NCBI GenBank assembly: GCA_020284085.1
Contig: JACEVL010000979.1
Span: forward strand, 1-64,000
Direction: 5' to 3'
Source: Aporrectodea caliginosa
Lineage: Eukaryota; Annelida; Clitellata; Crassiclitellata; Lumbricidae
Length of the DNA stretch: 64,000 nucleotides
The number at the start of each line of letters is the position of its first letter. Within the stretch, counting starts at the first letter, position 1. Under the pieces are notes generated by a model. It worked only from the letters and a program-made list of their open reading frames with translations, was not told where the DNA came from and searched no databases. The position numbers and the translations under genes were made by a program. Below, piece by piece: positions 12,137 to 24,191 of this stretch.

Positions 12137-12370
12137 ATGCATGCACGCATGCATGTATGGATGCATGTATATTATAATATGTATGCATGTATGTATGTAT
12201 GTGTACAAGTACAATGTGTTTGTATGTATGTGCATATATGTATGTATGTATATTTTTATATGTATGTGTGCATGCATAGCCTATATGTATTTCTATATGT
12301 TTTGTATGTATTTATGTATACGTATATATGTGTGCATGTGAGTATGTATGGGTGTATGCATGTATCCATC
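12137..12370. repeat. (ATGT)n-type microsatellite
   Basis: Degenerate ATGT/GTAT tetranucleotide array, open in several frames only because of its simplicity. Confidence 0.9.
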
Positions 12371-12662
12371 GGTTCTTCCCCCCCCGCCTCGCCCCTCTTG
12401 TGGACATGTGCTCCGCCCTCGGGCCCATGGCTTCTCTCTTCCGGACAAAGATAATCGTAACTTCATTCCTAGAGTACTATATAAAGACATATTCTGAATA
12501 AATCACTTAAATTTAAATTAAACGATATCCAGAAAGGACAAGGTGACATACAAATGAACACATATATAAATATACGACTAACTAATGTAACAAGCTGCGT
12601 TCTGTCAGCCTGGTGACTGGTGTACGGAATAAACGAAAATTGATTGATTGATTGTTTGATTG
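12371..12662 (+). repeat. retroelement 3' end with (GATT)n tail
   Basis: The segment ends GGAATAAACGAAAATTGATTGATTGATTG. The AATAAACGAAAAT string also ends the SINE at 12811-13012, so the two probably share a LINE-type 3' end used for priming. No clear coding remnant. Confidence 0.5.
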
Positions 12663-12810
12663 ATTTATGTTTATATGTATGTATGTGTGTATATGCATGC
12701 ATCTATTTGTACATGTGTGTGTATGTATTTGTGCGTGTGTATGTATGTGTATGTGTGTGTCAGCGTGTGTGTATGTGTGTGTGTTTGTGTGTGTGTATGT
12801 ATGTATGTAT
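12663..12810. repeat. (TG)n / (TATG)n microsatellite
   Basis: Alternating TGTGTG and TATGTATG runs, open in all forward frames (poly Cys-Val). Low complexity. Confidence 0.9.
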
Positions 12811-13012
12811 GGAGGGCCCGTGGCGCATTGGATAACATCTGGCAAAGAGACCGAGAGGTACCGAGTTCGAGCCCCCGTTGGGCGGATATGCTTTGTGTTT
12901 GCAGGCTGTCTGTTCTGTTAGTAGTTAAGATTTGTGTCTTGTGAATTGCATAATTGTACACTGTAACCGGTTGCGGTTTGTCAACCGGATTGATGAATAA
13001 ACGAAAATATAT
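12811..13012 (+). mobile_element. tRNA-derived SINE, second family
   Basis: The head GGCCCGTGGCGCATTGGATA resembles a tRNA-Arg 5' half. Box A is TGGCGCATTGG and box B is GAGTTCGAGCC near 12861. The body ends ATTGATGAATAAACGAAAAT, matching the LINE-like end at about 12640, with an AT tail. The matched 3' ends suggest which LINE mobilises it. Confidence 0.75.
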
Positions 13013-13304
13013 ATTATTATGTATGTGTATGTGTGACCGTATCTAACTACTTTATACAGCACCTTTCAAGTGCCCCACAAAAGCTGTGGAACAGTGTGGC
13101 TTCTTCTGCCAAATTGTTGTCAGAGGCCGTACGTATGCAAATAATGCTCAGCTAACTGGAACAAGTAACCACTTATGGGCTCTCGCACACACGTAGATCC
13201 CAAGAAACGTTTTCCCATCCAGAGTTAACAGTTGAATGCTCTACCCCTTATGCTGTGGCATTTACATGGTTTGCAAGGGAATTCTTTGAGTTGGGTTCTT
13301 GATG

Positions 13305-13440
13305 ATCCGGCCAAGCTTTAGAATTCGCTGTCCAGTTGTGTGCGTTCGATTAGTTCTCTATTGTCACTCAGAGCTAAACTTAAGACTCATCTATTTCATC
13401 TGTTTCATCTGTTTCATCTTGCTATTTAATGCTAAGAGCA
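13305..13440 (+). pseudogene. LINE RT C-terminal relic
   Basis: One frame reads NSLSSCVRSISSLLSLRAKL and then K-T-H-L-F-H-L, the typical end of CR1/L2-like ORF2. It is truncated on both sides. Confidence 0.65.
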
Positions 13441-14350
13441 GGGTACCACCTCGAGCGCATTCAAGAGCGCAGTGTCGCATCAGAGGAGCTGTCCAGAGAT
13501 GCCTACCGGAAGTATAAGCGATAACAAGTGGAAAATCCACCTAGCGAACTCAGCAATAAAATGAGCAGGACAATGACCTCAATGACTGTTGGTGAGAAGT
13601 GGATTGTCGACCTGCCTTTATATCAGGGCTGAATTTACATGTGCATGTATATGTGTGCTTATATACTTCTATGAGTTCTCCAAAAGGCACTATGAGAAAC
13701 GCAGAGACTAGGGAAACGAAGTTACTGACACTTCATAACACTTATTCCTTGACCATTATCTGGACAGCCATTCTGACGCGAACGACGCAGCCCTCATGAA
13801 TAAGCTGGTGCCCTGCTCTTAGCTTTAATGCAGTGATTTAGAAATTTGAAGTTTACGAGTACGATTATACGTATGGCTGCCTCCTGCCAATTGCACGCTA
13901 TTTGTACATTGTGATAGGTTGTATTTTTGATAAACAAAAGAGTTATTGTTTATACTGTTCTTGCAATTGACAACGACAACACCAACGACGACATAATCAA
14001 AACACTTAGCGACTTTAAATGACCTGTCAAAAGCTCTGCACATATATCTGTCTATACTCTATAGCTTAAATAAATATCAATTGTCCGCATACATTGTGCA
14101 AAATACAGGTGAGTGATTTAATTCTGACAAAGTGCAAACCAAAAAGTGCTTTTCTTAAGTTTCTTCAACTTGCAAGTCACTTTGAAACAAGCATAGCAGC
14201 ATTTTAAGAAGTAAGCACACATAGATCTATAACAATTGTTGACTCCAGTCTAAATGTTCATAATTAAATATATAGCCTACTCATAGAGGAATAATGCTAT
14301 TAGGGTCTATTTTGAGTTTAATATATACTTATTATTTAGCGGCTACTTCT
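13441..14350. other. no feature recognised; 3' flank of the lectin receptor gene
   Basis: This is the downstream flank of the minus-strand gene ending at 14351. Part must be its 3' UTR, but I could not fix a polyadenylation site. Confidence 0.5.
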
Positions 14351-17300
14351 TTATCCCATTGGAGCAGATGCGTTGGAGTTGTTTAGGCCAATGGAGGAAG
14401 TATTACTGTCGTTCAAATCACGGTCGCCGACAAAGACGGAATAGGTTGGCATCTGTGATGTAATCATGTCACGTGCATCGTTTCCAGTTCCGTTGGTTGG
14501 CAATGTATGATGAATTCCTCGGCCGATCGGTTGACTCCTTGTATTGTATTGAAGTGTCTTGTATTCTAACTTCATTTTGCTTGATGAGTGGTATCTAAAA
14601 AATGATACACGTAGCTTTTGCAGCGGTGTTAACATTCATGGGCCCTTTCAGAAAGAGTTAAAACGAACAAGACGACGTTGAAAAATGCAGCTAGTACATA
14701 CTAATCGCGTGCTATTTAAGTGTGAGCCAATCTAGAGTCTTGTTCGATCTGTGGAGTTCTGCTAATGGGCTACCTCCTCTTCGATCAGAATCATCTGGAA
14801 AATATTATTCATGAAACGCTGTTATTCATCCATATTTCGTGTTTCGTCAGCTCTCATGCGCTGTAGCCAAGCCTTTATAGTCAAGAATTCCTATATTTCC
14901 GTGTCGGCAGCTCTTCTGCTGAGCCATTGTTTTGCCATAAACTGAAAACGCATCCCTCTCCACTCTTCCTATTGCCAATTATGTTTTCTGATGCCTGGAG
15001 GGCTACAGTGAAGAACCTATACCCTTAGTGAAACGGGCATTTTCAGAATTTAACTGTAGGCTATTGTACGTACCGTCGCCAGCAAACTGCTCCAAAGCAA
15101 ATGATAGCAACGCAGACTGTCAAAGTAATTCCACCGAGAGCCATCACAATTAAAACTGAAAACATCACGAATGACATGCATCACAAATAGTATTACTGTA
15201 TTAGGCCCTATATGGAATCGAATGTTTAGCCTGTGTCTGCGCAATTAATTAACGTAAAATTACTGCTATTTCGCAGAAATCCAAAATAAATCAAACTTAA
15301 ATACTTGAAATTTTTGCAGCTTCTTAGCAATTATAGTGACATTTCTACGTCTCCATTAGCTCGTCAACGAGACCCTTTTGCTGATAATATTCTTTAGATG
15401 AATATAGGAGCAAAGCTAATATAGGTAAATCTGGTTTATGAAGTAAGCTGTAACTCAGCTTGAACTTTGAGTTGCATAAGCTATTAAAACATCAATGTTC
15501 CATGACAATTCGCTGCACTATACTGTAAGTTTGTATGTAAAATTTTCCAATACCGGTACGTACTTTGTTCATTACTCAAAGTAGACGTCTTATGTTCAGA
15601 TTCTGCAGGTGATGACAACATATCAGACCCTGTAACTCATGAAGAAAAAACATAACTCTGATTGCCTATGCTGACATCGAATAAACATTATTACGAAGGC
15701 AACTTTAACTATGTTTGTTTTTACTCTGAGATAGGGGGCCGTCCATAAAGTACGTCACGCTATTTTTGACCATTTTTACCTCCCTCCCCCCTGTCACAAA
15801 CTGTCACAAAACTCGGACCCCCCCCCCTAAAGTACGTCACACTTTCGAACATAGAAATAATAATACTTCCGAAAGCAAGGCTAATACATAAACAAGGCTT
15901 CGCAACAGCATTATTACTAGCGCTCCTAGCGAGAGGAATCGTGAAAACACATTCAGGAGATATGCATTTCATGCTATTTTGACATAAAACTAATTAAAAT
16001 GTTTCAGAAAATTTTTGAAAATTATTTTTAAAGCTATGAAATTCTACTAAAAATAAAAAATAAATTATAAAAAAATAAAATAAAATAAATGTGACGTCAC
16101 ACATGGCCTGACCCCTCCCTCCCCTGTCACAAACTGTCACACTTTCTTAAACCCCCTCCCCCTGGAGCGTGACGTACTTTATGGACGGCCCCTAGGCAAT
16201 ATACAGTGAATTAACCAGCTTCAACCAGCTACTGGCGAACGCGATCACCAGTTTTTAGAAGTTGTAATATTTTTTATATTGAAAGAAAGTATCATTGATT
16301 TGTTAATTGTAAAATTTGCAATCTTGCCTAACTGCGCGTATCTTAAAATGGATTTTATCTAACCACGCCATAAAAATTAAATAAGAATTTAACCTTGAGA
16401 ACAGTTGCCAATTACTCCAATCCACTTTCCATCTTCACATTGCAGATGCCAGGATTTGCGACTTGAATAACAACCGACAACAATGACATCATCGTTTCGT
16501 TTCAGATAGGCGTCTTCAGGCGGAATGATGTCAGAACATCCAACAGCTGAAAACAGATCCCAACAGTTTGAAAACTCTGGATACTTTGTACTCTAATCCC
16601 AAAATGCGAATATTGGCAGAAAATGTCAAGATTGACCTCTATACAAGAGCGCATGCATTCCTACAGGGGCCTATGTCTCCCTCTGTCTTTCTGTTTCTGT
16701 TTCTCTTCCTGTTTCTGTTTCTGTCTCTGTCTCTCTCTGTGTGTCTCTGTGTCTCTCTATATCTCTGTGTCTCTCCCTGTCTCGCGCTCTCTCTGTCTCT
16801 CTTTCCTGGTGGCGAACTCGGCTAAGCGTAGCCATTTCCACGATGCAACCCCACGACTCCACGCTGTTCTATCTTGGACCTTTCACTCTGTGTATTAAGG
16901 CCGAAATTCAGCCTTGCGAGATCCTTCTCCACAATTCTAATCGAAGTAGTCCTAGATCGACAGTGTGAGCTTCTCCAATCCCTCAGGGACTTGTTCATTG
17001 CCACCCACAGAGTTTTTCTCTGCCCTCCACTTTTTGAGTGCGAGCAACATGCCCGAAGAAACATTTACGAAAAGTGGCATGAACCTGTACTATAGCTGCT
17101 CTCCTCCTGATCACAAGATGGAGGAGAATAACAATTGTACATGTCACACAAATATAGGCCTACATAGGCCTGCGTGCATACATGTATGTCTATATATAAT
17201 GTGTTCTTTTGTTTTTTCCCGAATACATGTGTAGGCCTATGTGCATAAATTATATGCATGTGCGAAATTATTTATGGATGTAGCCTATGTATCTTTCTAT

Positions 17301-19713
17301 CTCTTTCTAAGAAGTCAGCAAGCCTATCTGCTAATATTGTTACAGGCTATTTTCAGCATTTAACCATACACACCCAAGCAACATGTTAAATAAAATCTCA
17401 CCTTGAAGCTTTATGATGACGAATCTTCCATCTAACACATTCCTATCAGCTGTCGAATTTAGGATTAAGTCGGCTACATTTCCTGCTGTCAAATAAAGGC
17501 TCTTTTCTCGTTGAATATCAGTGGCGCAAATGGTAACATTTCTCTTCCCTGTCTTATCCACGACCAAACCATAGCTACGGCATGACTGCTGGGCTCGTAC
17601 ACTTGCAGCGTGGTCCGAATCAGAGGCAGAAAATGCGATGAGGCTGACTCTTATTTTCTGCCCTACTGGTGCCTCTATAATCCATGGCTGTGATTTTGTT
17701 CCACATGTTCTTGAGCCAACGATGTGAATTGGAGTCGTCGAAACATCCACAGCACATGAACGCCTTTCATCAGCAACTGTTCAACAGTACAGATTTTTAT
17801 AGAACAATTACAAATATTCCACATTTTAACAACAAGAGTCAATGCCAGTAATGTAGTTTTAAATCAGGTCAGCCTACAATTTAAACTTTGGTGTTGTTTC
17901 GAATTTTTCGCCGTTAATTTTTGGTTTTCAACTGATCTGTTGTACTAGTATCTGCAGTTTATATACCACAATTGCTGTGTGAATCGCAAATTGATGGCAT
18001 ACTTGGTGTTCGATTTATACTGAGAGTTGTGTCGGAGGAAAGCTATAATGGAAGTGGAGCTTTAACCTAGCGGTCTAAAATGTTGCTAATCACAAGCTGT
18101 GCGGTAGTGCAGCCAGTGTTAGCGGTCATTTGCTTCAGTAGGCCTACAGAAGCGGCGTATTTCGTTCTCGATCGGCTTAAGGCTTACCTTTTCTAAATTT
18201 AGTATCCACCCTGATTTATTAGAGCTTAGCTTTGGTGCGCCAACTGCGCCATCCTTACCCAATTACCCACCGTACTTCGTCTTCAATCTGGGTTTCCTGA
18301 CTTTAACCGATTTCAACGGGTCCTCTTCAGTGGATCACTATTGTTAACGTTTGTGGTTGCACTGGTTTAAGTGACTATCGCCGGCCTATGCAAAGGACTG
18401 TGAGCGGCATAGACGTAATTAAGCCTTACTTTTATGCAGGCCTTACTTTGATGTAGATCTTACTTGATGTAGGCCTTACTTTGATGTAGGGACTTACTGT
18501 TGATGCAGACGTAGCTGGCTTCGAGATGAAAGCGGAGTCCTGAAGTACATGGCTCGATGTTGTCCACTGAAATCTCAGCCACACGTACATCGCATTCACT
18601 CTTTCCCGAACATCTCGGATCCAGCTGAGCCAATACATCGGCTGAACAGCCGAGGTAATGAGATCCAAGTTTCTCAACTTCTTTGGCAGTGATGCATCGA
18701 CCTATGCGCATCCGTCCGTAGGTGGAGCTTTTCATCAGGATGACTTCGTTTTTCAGACAACGAGGCTGGAAAGCCTCTGAATAACAGTACTCTGCAGATG
18801 ATTCTAAAACGTGAGGTCAGAAGCAAACTGTTACATTGTTTCTGTGGGTTTTGCGGTCTTTTCTACTTTTTATATAAATGTATAACGTAGAAGTGAATGA
18901 CGAAGTAGTCGTGCTTTAGCTTTTAGTTTCACAAAACTTGTTCAAATGAGCCTTTAAACTGATCAAGTAGGCCTTTATGTAGGCCCACGCTAAGTACGTC
19001 AAAACACGCACAGCTATGCTATATTCTATTTGAAATGAAACCTGAGACATATTTTAAATGCGTGGTGAAATTGAACCACGTGAAAAGTCGCGGTGCCCAC
19101 GAAGCGGACAACCTTGCAATTTGCCATGCAAGGTTTACGGAGCTAAGGTATCGCGGCCACCAGTTGATCCTTTGCCTGACGACAGAGGTCCTGGAAGAAC
19201 GGTCAATATTTAAGTCACATATCCAGGCGCAGACAGAACTCTTAAGTTATATGCTGCATTCCACATTCATGGAATGACATCACACATGTATTCTGAAACT
19301 TGGAAATCCGCCAGCAAACGCAGCAGCTTCCAAAATGTGCAAGTATCCCGGCCTCCCAAAGGAAGACATTCGTATAGCTATAGTAGCCTACAAGCAATGT
19401 CTCAATGTAGTCCTATGGATGCTTCTGTGATAGCACTGCAAAAGTAGACCTATAACAAAACCATTCAGAGAAAGAGAGCAGCGCTAAATGTTAGCCTATA
19501 CATTGTAACTACATTTAGGTCTACTGAACTTAGGGCCTACATCCCTGAGATCACAGTATATAAATATATATATATATATATAAAATTATTATTTATATAC
19601 ACACACGTCATAGTCCTACCTTCAAAGTCGTGTATTATCTCGTCCGCAGTCGATATCGCCATGATCAGTTTTGACATCAAAACTAAACCAATCACTAGCA
19701 ACTCCATTTGCAT
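14351..19713 (-). CDS. SUEL lectin-CUB-Sushi single-pass receptor-like protein with ITIM-like tail
   Basis: Complete in seven exons: 19620-19713, 18498-18803, 17402-17776, 16394-16546, 15564-15629, 15074-15155 and 14351-14594 (stop 14351-14353), 1320 nt, 439 aa. All introns have GT-AG and phases agree throughout. Domains: signal peptide (1-~22, MQMELLVIGLVLMSKLIMA); SUEL/rhamnose-binding lectin (32-133, with YGRMRIGRC, LGCSADVL, LDPRCSGKSEC and LEASYVC); CUB-like domain (134-258); one four-Cys Sushi/CCP module (259-309); Ser/Thr-rich stalk (310-331); transmembrane helix (~332-356, ILIVMALGGITLTVCVAIIC); tail of about 80 residues with L-E-Y-K-T-L at 368-373, an ITIM-like motif. The first five introns are phase 1, so the ectodomain exons are symmetric modules. 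SUEL domains bind rhamnose/galactose and CUB/Sushi are common in complement-like and adhesion proteins, so a cell-surface recognition or adhesion role is inferred. The CUB assignment is the least certain. Confidence 0.88.
15734..16192. mobile_element. TA-flanked MITE, GTCCATAAAGTACGTCACGC termini
   Basis: Terminal inverted repeats of about 28 bp: GGGGCCGTCCATAAAGTACG on the left and its complement on the right, flanked by TA. Inside each end is a C-rich run with GTCACAAACTGTCACA. It lies in the lectin-receptor intron between the stalk and Sushi exons. Related copies: 27734-28181 and single ends at about 23926 and 30026. Confidence 0.9.
16675..16815. repeat. (CTCTGT)n pyrimidine microsatellite
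   Basis: Low-complexity TCTGTCTC/TTTCTG tract in the intron between the CUB and Sushi exons. Confidence 0.85.
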
Positions 19714-20046
19714 GTTACAATTTCAAATGAACTCAAAAATATCGAGCATAGACGACCGACGCGCTTGTGAACCGATATTTTAGTCCTGATCTGATTTGCT
19801 AAGAGAATACATAGAATGCAGGCTACGTGTAGGCCTATACGTCGTTACTCGTAGTCTGCAGTTGTCGTAAAGACTTAAGCTAAGTTTCGTTACAACTTAC
19901 GGCAGAACTCGCGCACGAATTTGTTTAAAATGGTAAAAACCCGGGACATTTTTATTAGACAAATAATAGCGGTCGGGGGTCGTCTCAAAATGTCAGGCAA
20001 GGGTGTTGCTGATGTTCAATGATCATACCACCAGTGGCAGTAGGCC
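19714..20046. other. 5' flank of the lectin receptor gene
   Basis: This should contain the promoter and 5' UTR of the minus-strand receptor gene. No TATA box or initiator could be assigned with confidence. Confidence 0.4.
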
Positions 20047-20054
20047 TAGACCTA

Positions 20055-20507
20055 CAGGGCCGCATTAAGGGGGTGCTAAGGGTACTGCAGCACCCGGGCC
20101 CGCAGTTTGAGGGGCCCGCATTTTCGGAACCGGAAGTGAAGAAATTTTTTAATATGTTTGTTAAATCTAGCCAAAATGCTGCTACATATATAGGCTAAAT
20201 ACGAGGTAATAATTAATTTAATTATTTATAGTTATTCGACATAAATAAGTATACGAAGTCACAATTAATTTAATTAGGCCTACTTATAGTTGTTAACCTG
20301 ACACTAATCATTGCGTGTCCAACTGTCCATATAGCAATGTAGCCTATACCGTTAATTGTGCATAGTGTCTTTAGGCAGTAACTACACACTAGTAAGTATG
20401 TTACAAATATTATGTGCGTGGTGAACCGGTAGTAACTGTTGTCAGTTGTTGGAAGGTAATCACAATATCACAGCACCCGGGCCCGCACTAGCCTTAATGT
20501 GGCCCTG
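20055..20507. mobile_element. hAT-type MITE, perfect 8-bp TSD
   Basis: Termini are CAGGGCCGCATTAAG and CTTAATGTGGCCCTG. The flanking octamer TAGACCTA is perfect (20047-20054 and 20508-20515). GCACCCGGGCCCGCA recurs near both ends as a subterminal motif. 453 bp, no coding capacity. Confidence 0.95.
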
Positions 20508-20515
20508 TAGACCTA

Positions 20516-21416
20516 CCTCGCTTATTAACGGCAAATGTAACGGATTTAGCATGGCAAATATGTTTATATTATATAACGCGACAAATAATATCATGTCTTT
20601 CAAGCTCAGTTAGACCTACGTTCGTGTAAACGACATATTAAACTAAACTTTGTTGATTGTTTGGCCTATATGCCTGCATTACACAGTAGGCCCTATACGG
20701 TCTAATCTTTATTTGCATGAGGATGTTATAAAGATTGAAATTTCTTTTGTGTCAATAACGTACTCTCTAATCATGCAATTAAGCTAATTTGTACAGCCAT
20801 TAGACGTGCTAACCAATCCATAAAACAGATTGTATGGTCTATAGACTTTGCAAGCCACTCAACACCAAACAAACAAATACAGTATAGATAAAACTCGCCG
20901 TTTTGTAGTTGGCTAAGTTTGCTTATTTGATTGTGTTGCGGTATAGACTATATAAATATTTTCAATTCATCTGTAACCGGCCTCACTAACCACACTAATG
21001 TCAAGTTAAAAATAATAATCTCTTTGCGTGCACGTGGGTGTGTGACATTGTAGGCCTATCATTACAACAGGCGGAGAAAGAGAAAGGGTATATTAATTTT
21101 CTATGCCAATGCTGATATAATTATATAAATAATCAGATTTATTTATTCGACTAAAACAACACGACTTTCCTGCAGACTTGAGCTAAATTCTGCAATTCAT
21201 TCTTGAATGACTGCCATTTCGACTTAATTACCGTACGTGTATGTATGCCTATTTATAGGGAGGGCTACGCACACTCGTGCTGGTGAGAAAGTTTAAGGCA
21301 TTCGATCAGCTCTTGCAAGGGTAGTGAGAGAGTGTACGTATAATGTACATTCATGGTACCTAAATGTGGGTGAAATGGGCAGCACAAGGGCAGCACACTG
21401 TTCAGACTGCTGTGGT
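20516..21416. other. no feature recognised
   Basis: AT-rich sequence without supported coding, RNA or repeat termini. Confidence 0.5.
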
Positions 21417-22343
21417 CATGTATTCAGTGTTGTTAAAAGTATCGGGGAAATGTACTTAAGTAAAAGTAAAAGTAAACAGGACTTTTCTTACTTAAGTAAA
21501 AGTAAAAGTACTCATCGCAAATAATAAGCTTACTTTTTTTAAAGTAAAAAGTATTCTTCGAAATAATACTTTTAAAGTAAAAAGTAAAAGTACTGAGTCT
21601 TGTGTCTATAATTCGATCCACTTATTTACTTTCGAGATGACTAAATTCTGAAAATGCTTGTCATTCAACTGAGGTTGTTTATGGTTCGTTGTTATACCGG
21701 AAAAGCTAAAAAGGCGTTCGACTGCAAGAAGTGGAATGTTCAATCTGGGACTAATATAAAATAGCTCCTTCAAATCAGACCAGGCTCAACTACTAAAATA
21801 TGCATTCTCGAAATATTTAGTAAGGAACATTGTAACGAATATTACGCGAATTGTAACGAAGTAGCCTAAAAGTATTGAATAATGGGTTAAATATATTATC
21901 CTAATTCGTTAAAAGTAAAAGTATTTCAGTTTTGTGACACTTCGTTACAAGTAAAAGCAGTGTTTTAGTTGTCGGAGGGGTTGGGGGGGTTCAATCCCCC
22001 CAGTTCTTTTTCTAACCCCCTCAGCTAAGTAACTGAAAAGATGCTGGGGGGGTCAGGTCTTGACCCCCCCGGCTGTATCTCTGTCATCAAGTACAAAAGA
22101 ATATATAGCCCAGTTCCTTTACTTTTAAGTAAATTAGTTACTTATTTACTGATATGGTTTGTGACTGAGAGCGGAGAACCAGTCTACAGAATTAAGGTGA
22201 AAGCCAATTTCTGTAACACGTTTATTTCCTTTTCCTCTAAGTAAATGCTATAGTTCGAGCACATGGTCGAGGCTAGCTAGTGCTCAAACCAACTAAATAT
22301 TCGTTGTTCGATTCCAGTTTCTCGCCAAGAACAATTTTAGAAA

Positions 22344-23160
22344 ATGAGGTTGTTAGCGTTTGGATTTGAGAGACTGAAGCAGAAGATCAGTGAGAATGGT
22401 GACGATGAACGCGAGATAGAATTAAAAATGCCTCTAGTCCCTCTACATTCCGATAAACCCAGCGAAACAGTCGAAACCAGTCACAGCATATCAAAACTTT
22501 CTAACAATGGTAAAGCAGGCAGAACCTTGGGGAATTTGTTTGCCAGTTTCGACAGTGAAAGACGTTATAAAAGTGTTACACTATTCAGGGAGCTAATGAT
22601 GAGGAGATATTTAAGAGCTTAAGAAACCAGTTTTCCAATCTTTGTATGACAATTTGGAGCAGAGATTTCCATCCACTGATTTTCTAGACTCTAGAGGCTG
22701 CTAATTCCTTAAATAAAACTGCATGGCCAAAGGACCCTCTGCAAAGGGCATTGTTTGAAGACAGATATATTGCATTATTGTGCAAAGAGTTTGGAATGAG
22801 TAATTCTGACGCAGCTGATTCTATGCTTAAAAAGAGTGATGGTTTATTGCTTGGGCAAAAATTAGACACTTATTACTTTGTTGGAAGTTCTACCTGTTTC
22901 ATCTGCTGAGTGTGAAAGAGGATTCAGTCACTGAGTCAGATGAATCTATGTCACACTAGTGGAAGAAACAGGCTTCTGGTGAGTTCAGTGAATGATCAGT
23001 TGATGATTAGCATCAATGGTCCACCTCTTACTGCATGGAATGTATAACAATATGTTATTTCTTGGCTTAAAGCTGGCAGACATGGTGCTTTGTACAAAGC
23101 CACTGGGTTACAAAAGAAAAAAGTTACAAAACATAGTTCAAAATTATTTTTGTAAACTAC
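22344..23160 (+). pseudogene. hAT transposase relic, hATC dimerisation region
   Basis: After a 92-codon open frame (22344-22622), the reading continues with shifts through ALFEDRYIALLCKEFGMS, a stretch encoding V-L-P-V-S-S-A-E-C-E-R-G-F-S near 22900, and HTSGRNRLLVSSVNDQLMIS near 22955. SAECERGFS plus the following basic-hydrophobic helix is the signature of the hAT C-terminal dimerisation domain. Stops and frameshifts make it inactive. Confidence 0.8.
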
Positions 23161-23254
23161 CGGCTATAGTGTAGGAATTCTATGCATTATGTTTTATGTT
23201 ATTGAATTACCCCGGTACTTTCCAAAAACTTGGTGTTTGGTCTATGTGATCATG

Positions 23255-23414
23255 CATGGGCGTATTTAGGGGTGGTTTTACAGGTTTAAACACCACACCC
23301 GAAATAAATGCATTATGTTATTAAAAACTGAAAATGTAGAAAAATATGACCATTTCCAATGGAAAACCTCGAAAACTTAAAACGCCTCTGAAATTTTTCC
23401 TGGCTACGCCCCTA
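23255..23414. mobile_element. small MITE, CATGGGCGTATTTAGG family
   Basis: Starts CATGGGCGTATTTAGGGG and ends CTGGCTACGCCCCTA. It is similar along its length to 57654-57813, and a left end recurs at 27520. Nested in the hAT element at 21425-23674. Confidence 0.7.
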
Positions 23415-23682
23415 TGATCTAATTCGTTTGTTGTGTCGCCTAGATAAATTTAAAGAAGAAACTAAGATATCTCATGAGTCGTCAGTTGTTGCATATTAAC
23501 AATAACAACATTAAAATTTAATTTAGACCTGTGATCGTGTACTTTGGTAACCTGCAAATTTTCGACCCCCCAGTTATTTTTTGACAACTAAAACACTGAG
23601 TAAAAGTACTTAAACTTTTACTTAAGTACAGTAAAGCGTTACTTTTACTTCGTTAGGTCTACTGTACAACACTGCATGTATT

Positions 23683-23900
23683 GTATTGTATTGCATTGTA
23701 TTGTATATAGATATATTCATAAAGTGCTTCTCGCAGTGCACACCAATCAGTGGTGCTCCCAGTGCGAAAGACCCAGAGAAATGAAAGTGGTTTTAAGATA
23801 GCGGAAGGAGGCACTTGGAGTACCAGTCAACAGCGAAGAACGTTTCCATGGAGAGATCTGATTCCATATATATATATATAGTGCGGGGCCAATGAAGGCA
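23683..23900 (-). repeat. LINE 3' end, (CAATA)n tail
   Basis: The minus strand reads CACTGGGAGCACCACTGATT and then ...AGAAGCACTTTATGAATA with a CAATACAATA tail. It matches the plus-strand 3' end at 59345-59415. At its 5' side is a TCTGATTCCA(TA)nGTGCGGGGCCAATGAA block that recurs at 30161-30221. Confidence 0.65.
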
Positions 23901-23925
23901 AAAGCTCGAGTTTTGGCCATATATA

Positions 23926-24030
23926 GGGACCGTCCATAAATTACGTCACGCAATTTTGGCCGATTTTTACCCCCTCCCCTCGTCACACTTCGTCACAAAA
24001 GTAACACCCCCCCATGAAAAATGACGCCAC
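23926..24030. mobile_element. single end of the GTCCATAAA...ACGTCACGC MITE family
   Basis: AGGGACCGTCCATAAATTACGTCACGC is followed by a C-rich GTCACACTTCGTCACAAAA block, as at 15734. The matching right end is missing. Confidence 0.65.
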
Positions 24031-24191
24031 AGAGCTCTGAGCCGTCCTAAAACCAAATTTCCATTTGATAATAAAACATGTTTCAAATCACTTTATATTC
24101 ACATTGTAATAAATATTTAGGCCTAATGTGGCACTGCACTGTGATGTTGTATTAAAGTCGAAAGTCAGGTATTAAAACGAGTCGTTGCAAA

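Larger units (their letters stand above)
21425..23674 (+). mobile_element. hAT element with fossil transposase, perfect 8-bp TSD
   Basis: Termini are CAGTGTTGTTAAAAGTA and ...GTACAACACTG. The target duplication CATGTATT is perfect (21417-21424 and 23675-23682). The subterminal zones carry many AAGTAAAAGTA / TACTTTTACTT repeats. The interior holds the transposase relic described separately and a small MITE (23255-23414). The right flank lies in the (CAATA)n tail of a LINE. Confidence 0.95.

Noticed and set aside
12137..12961. Several Cys/Val/Tyr-rich open frames on both strands
   Set aside because: They come from ATGT and TG simple repeats, open in all frames.
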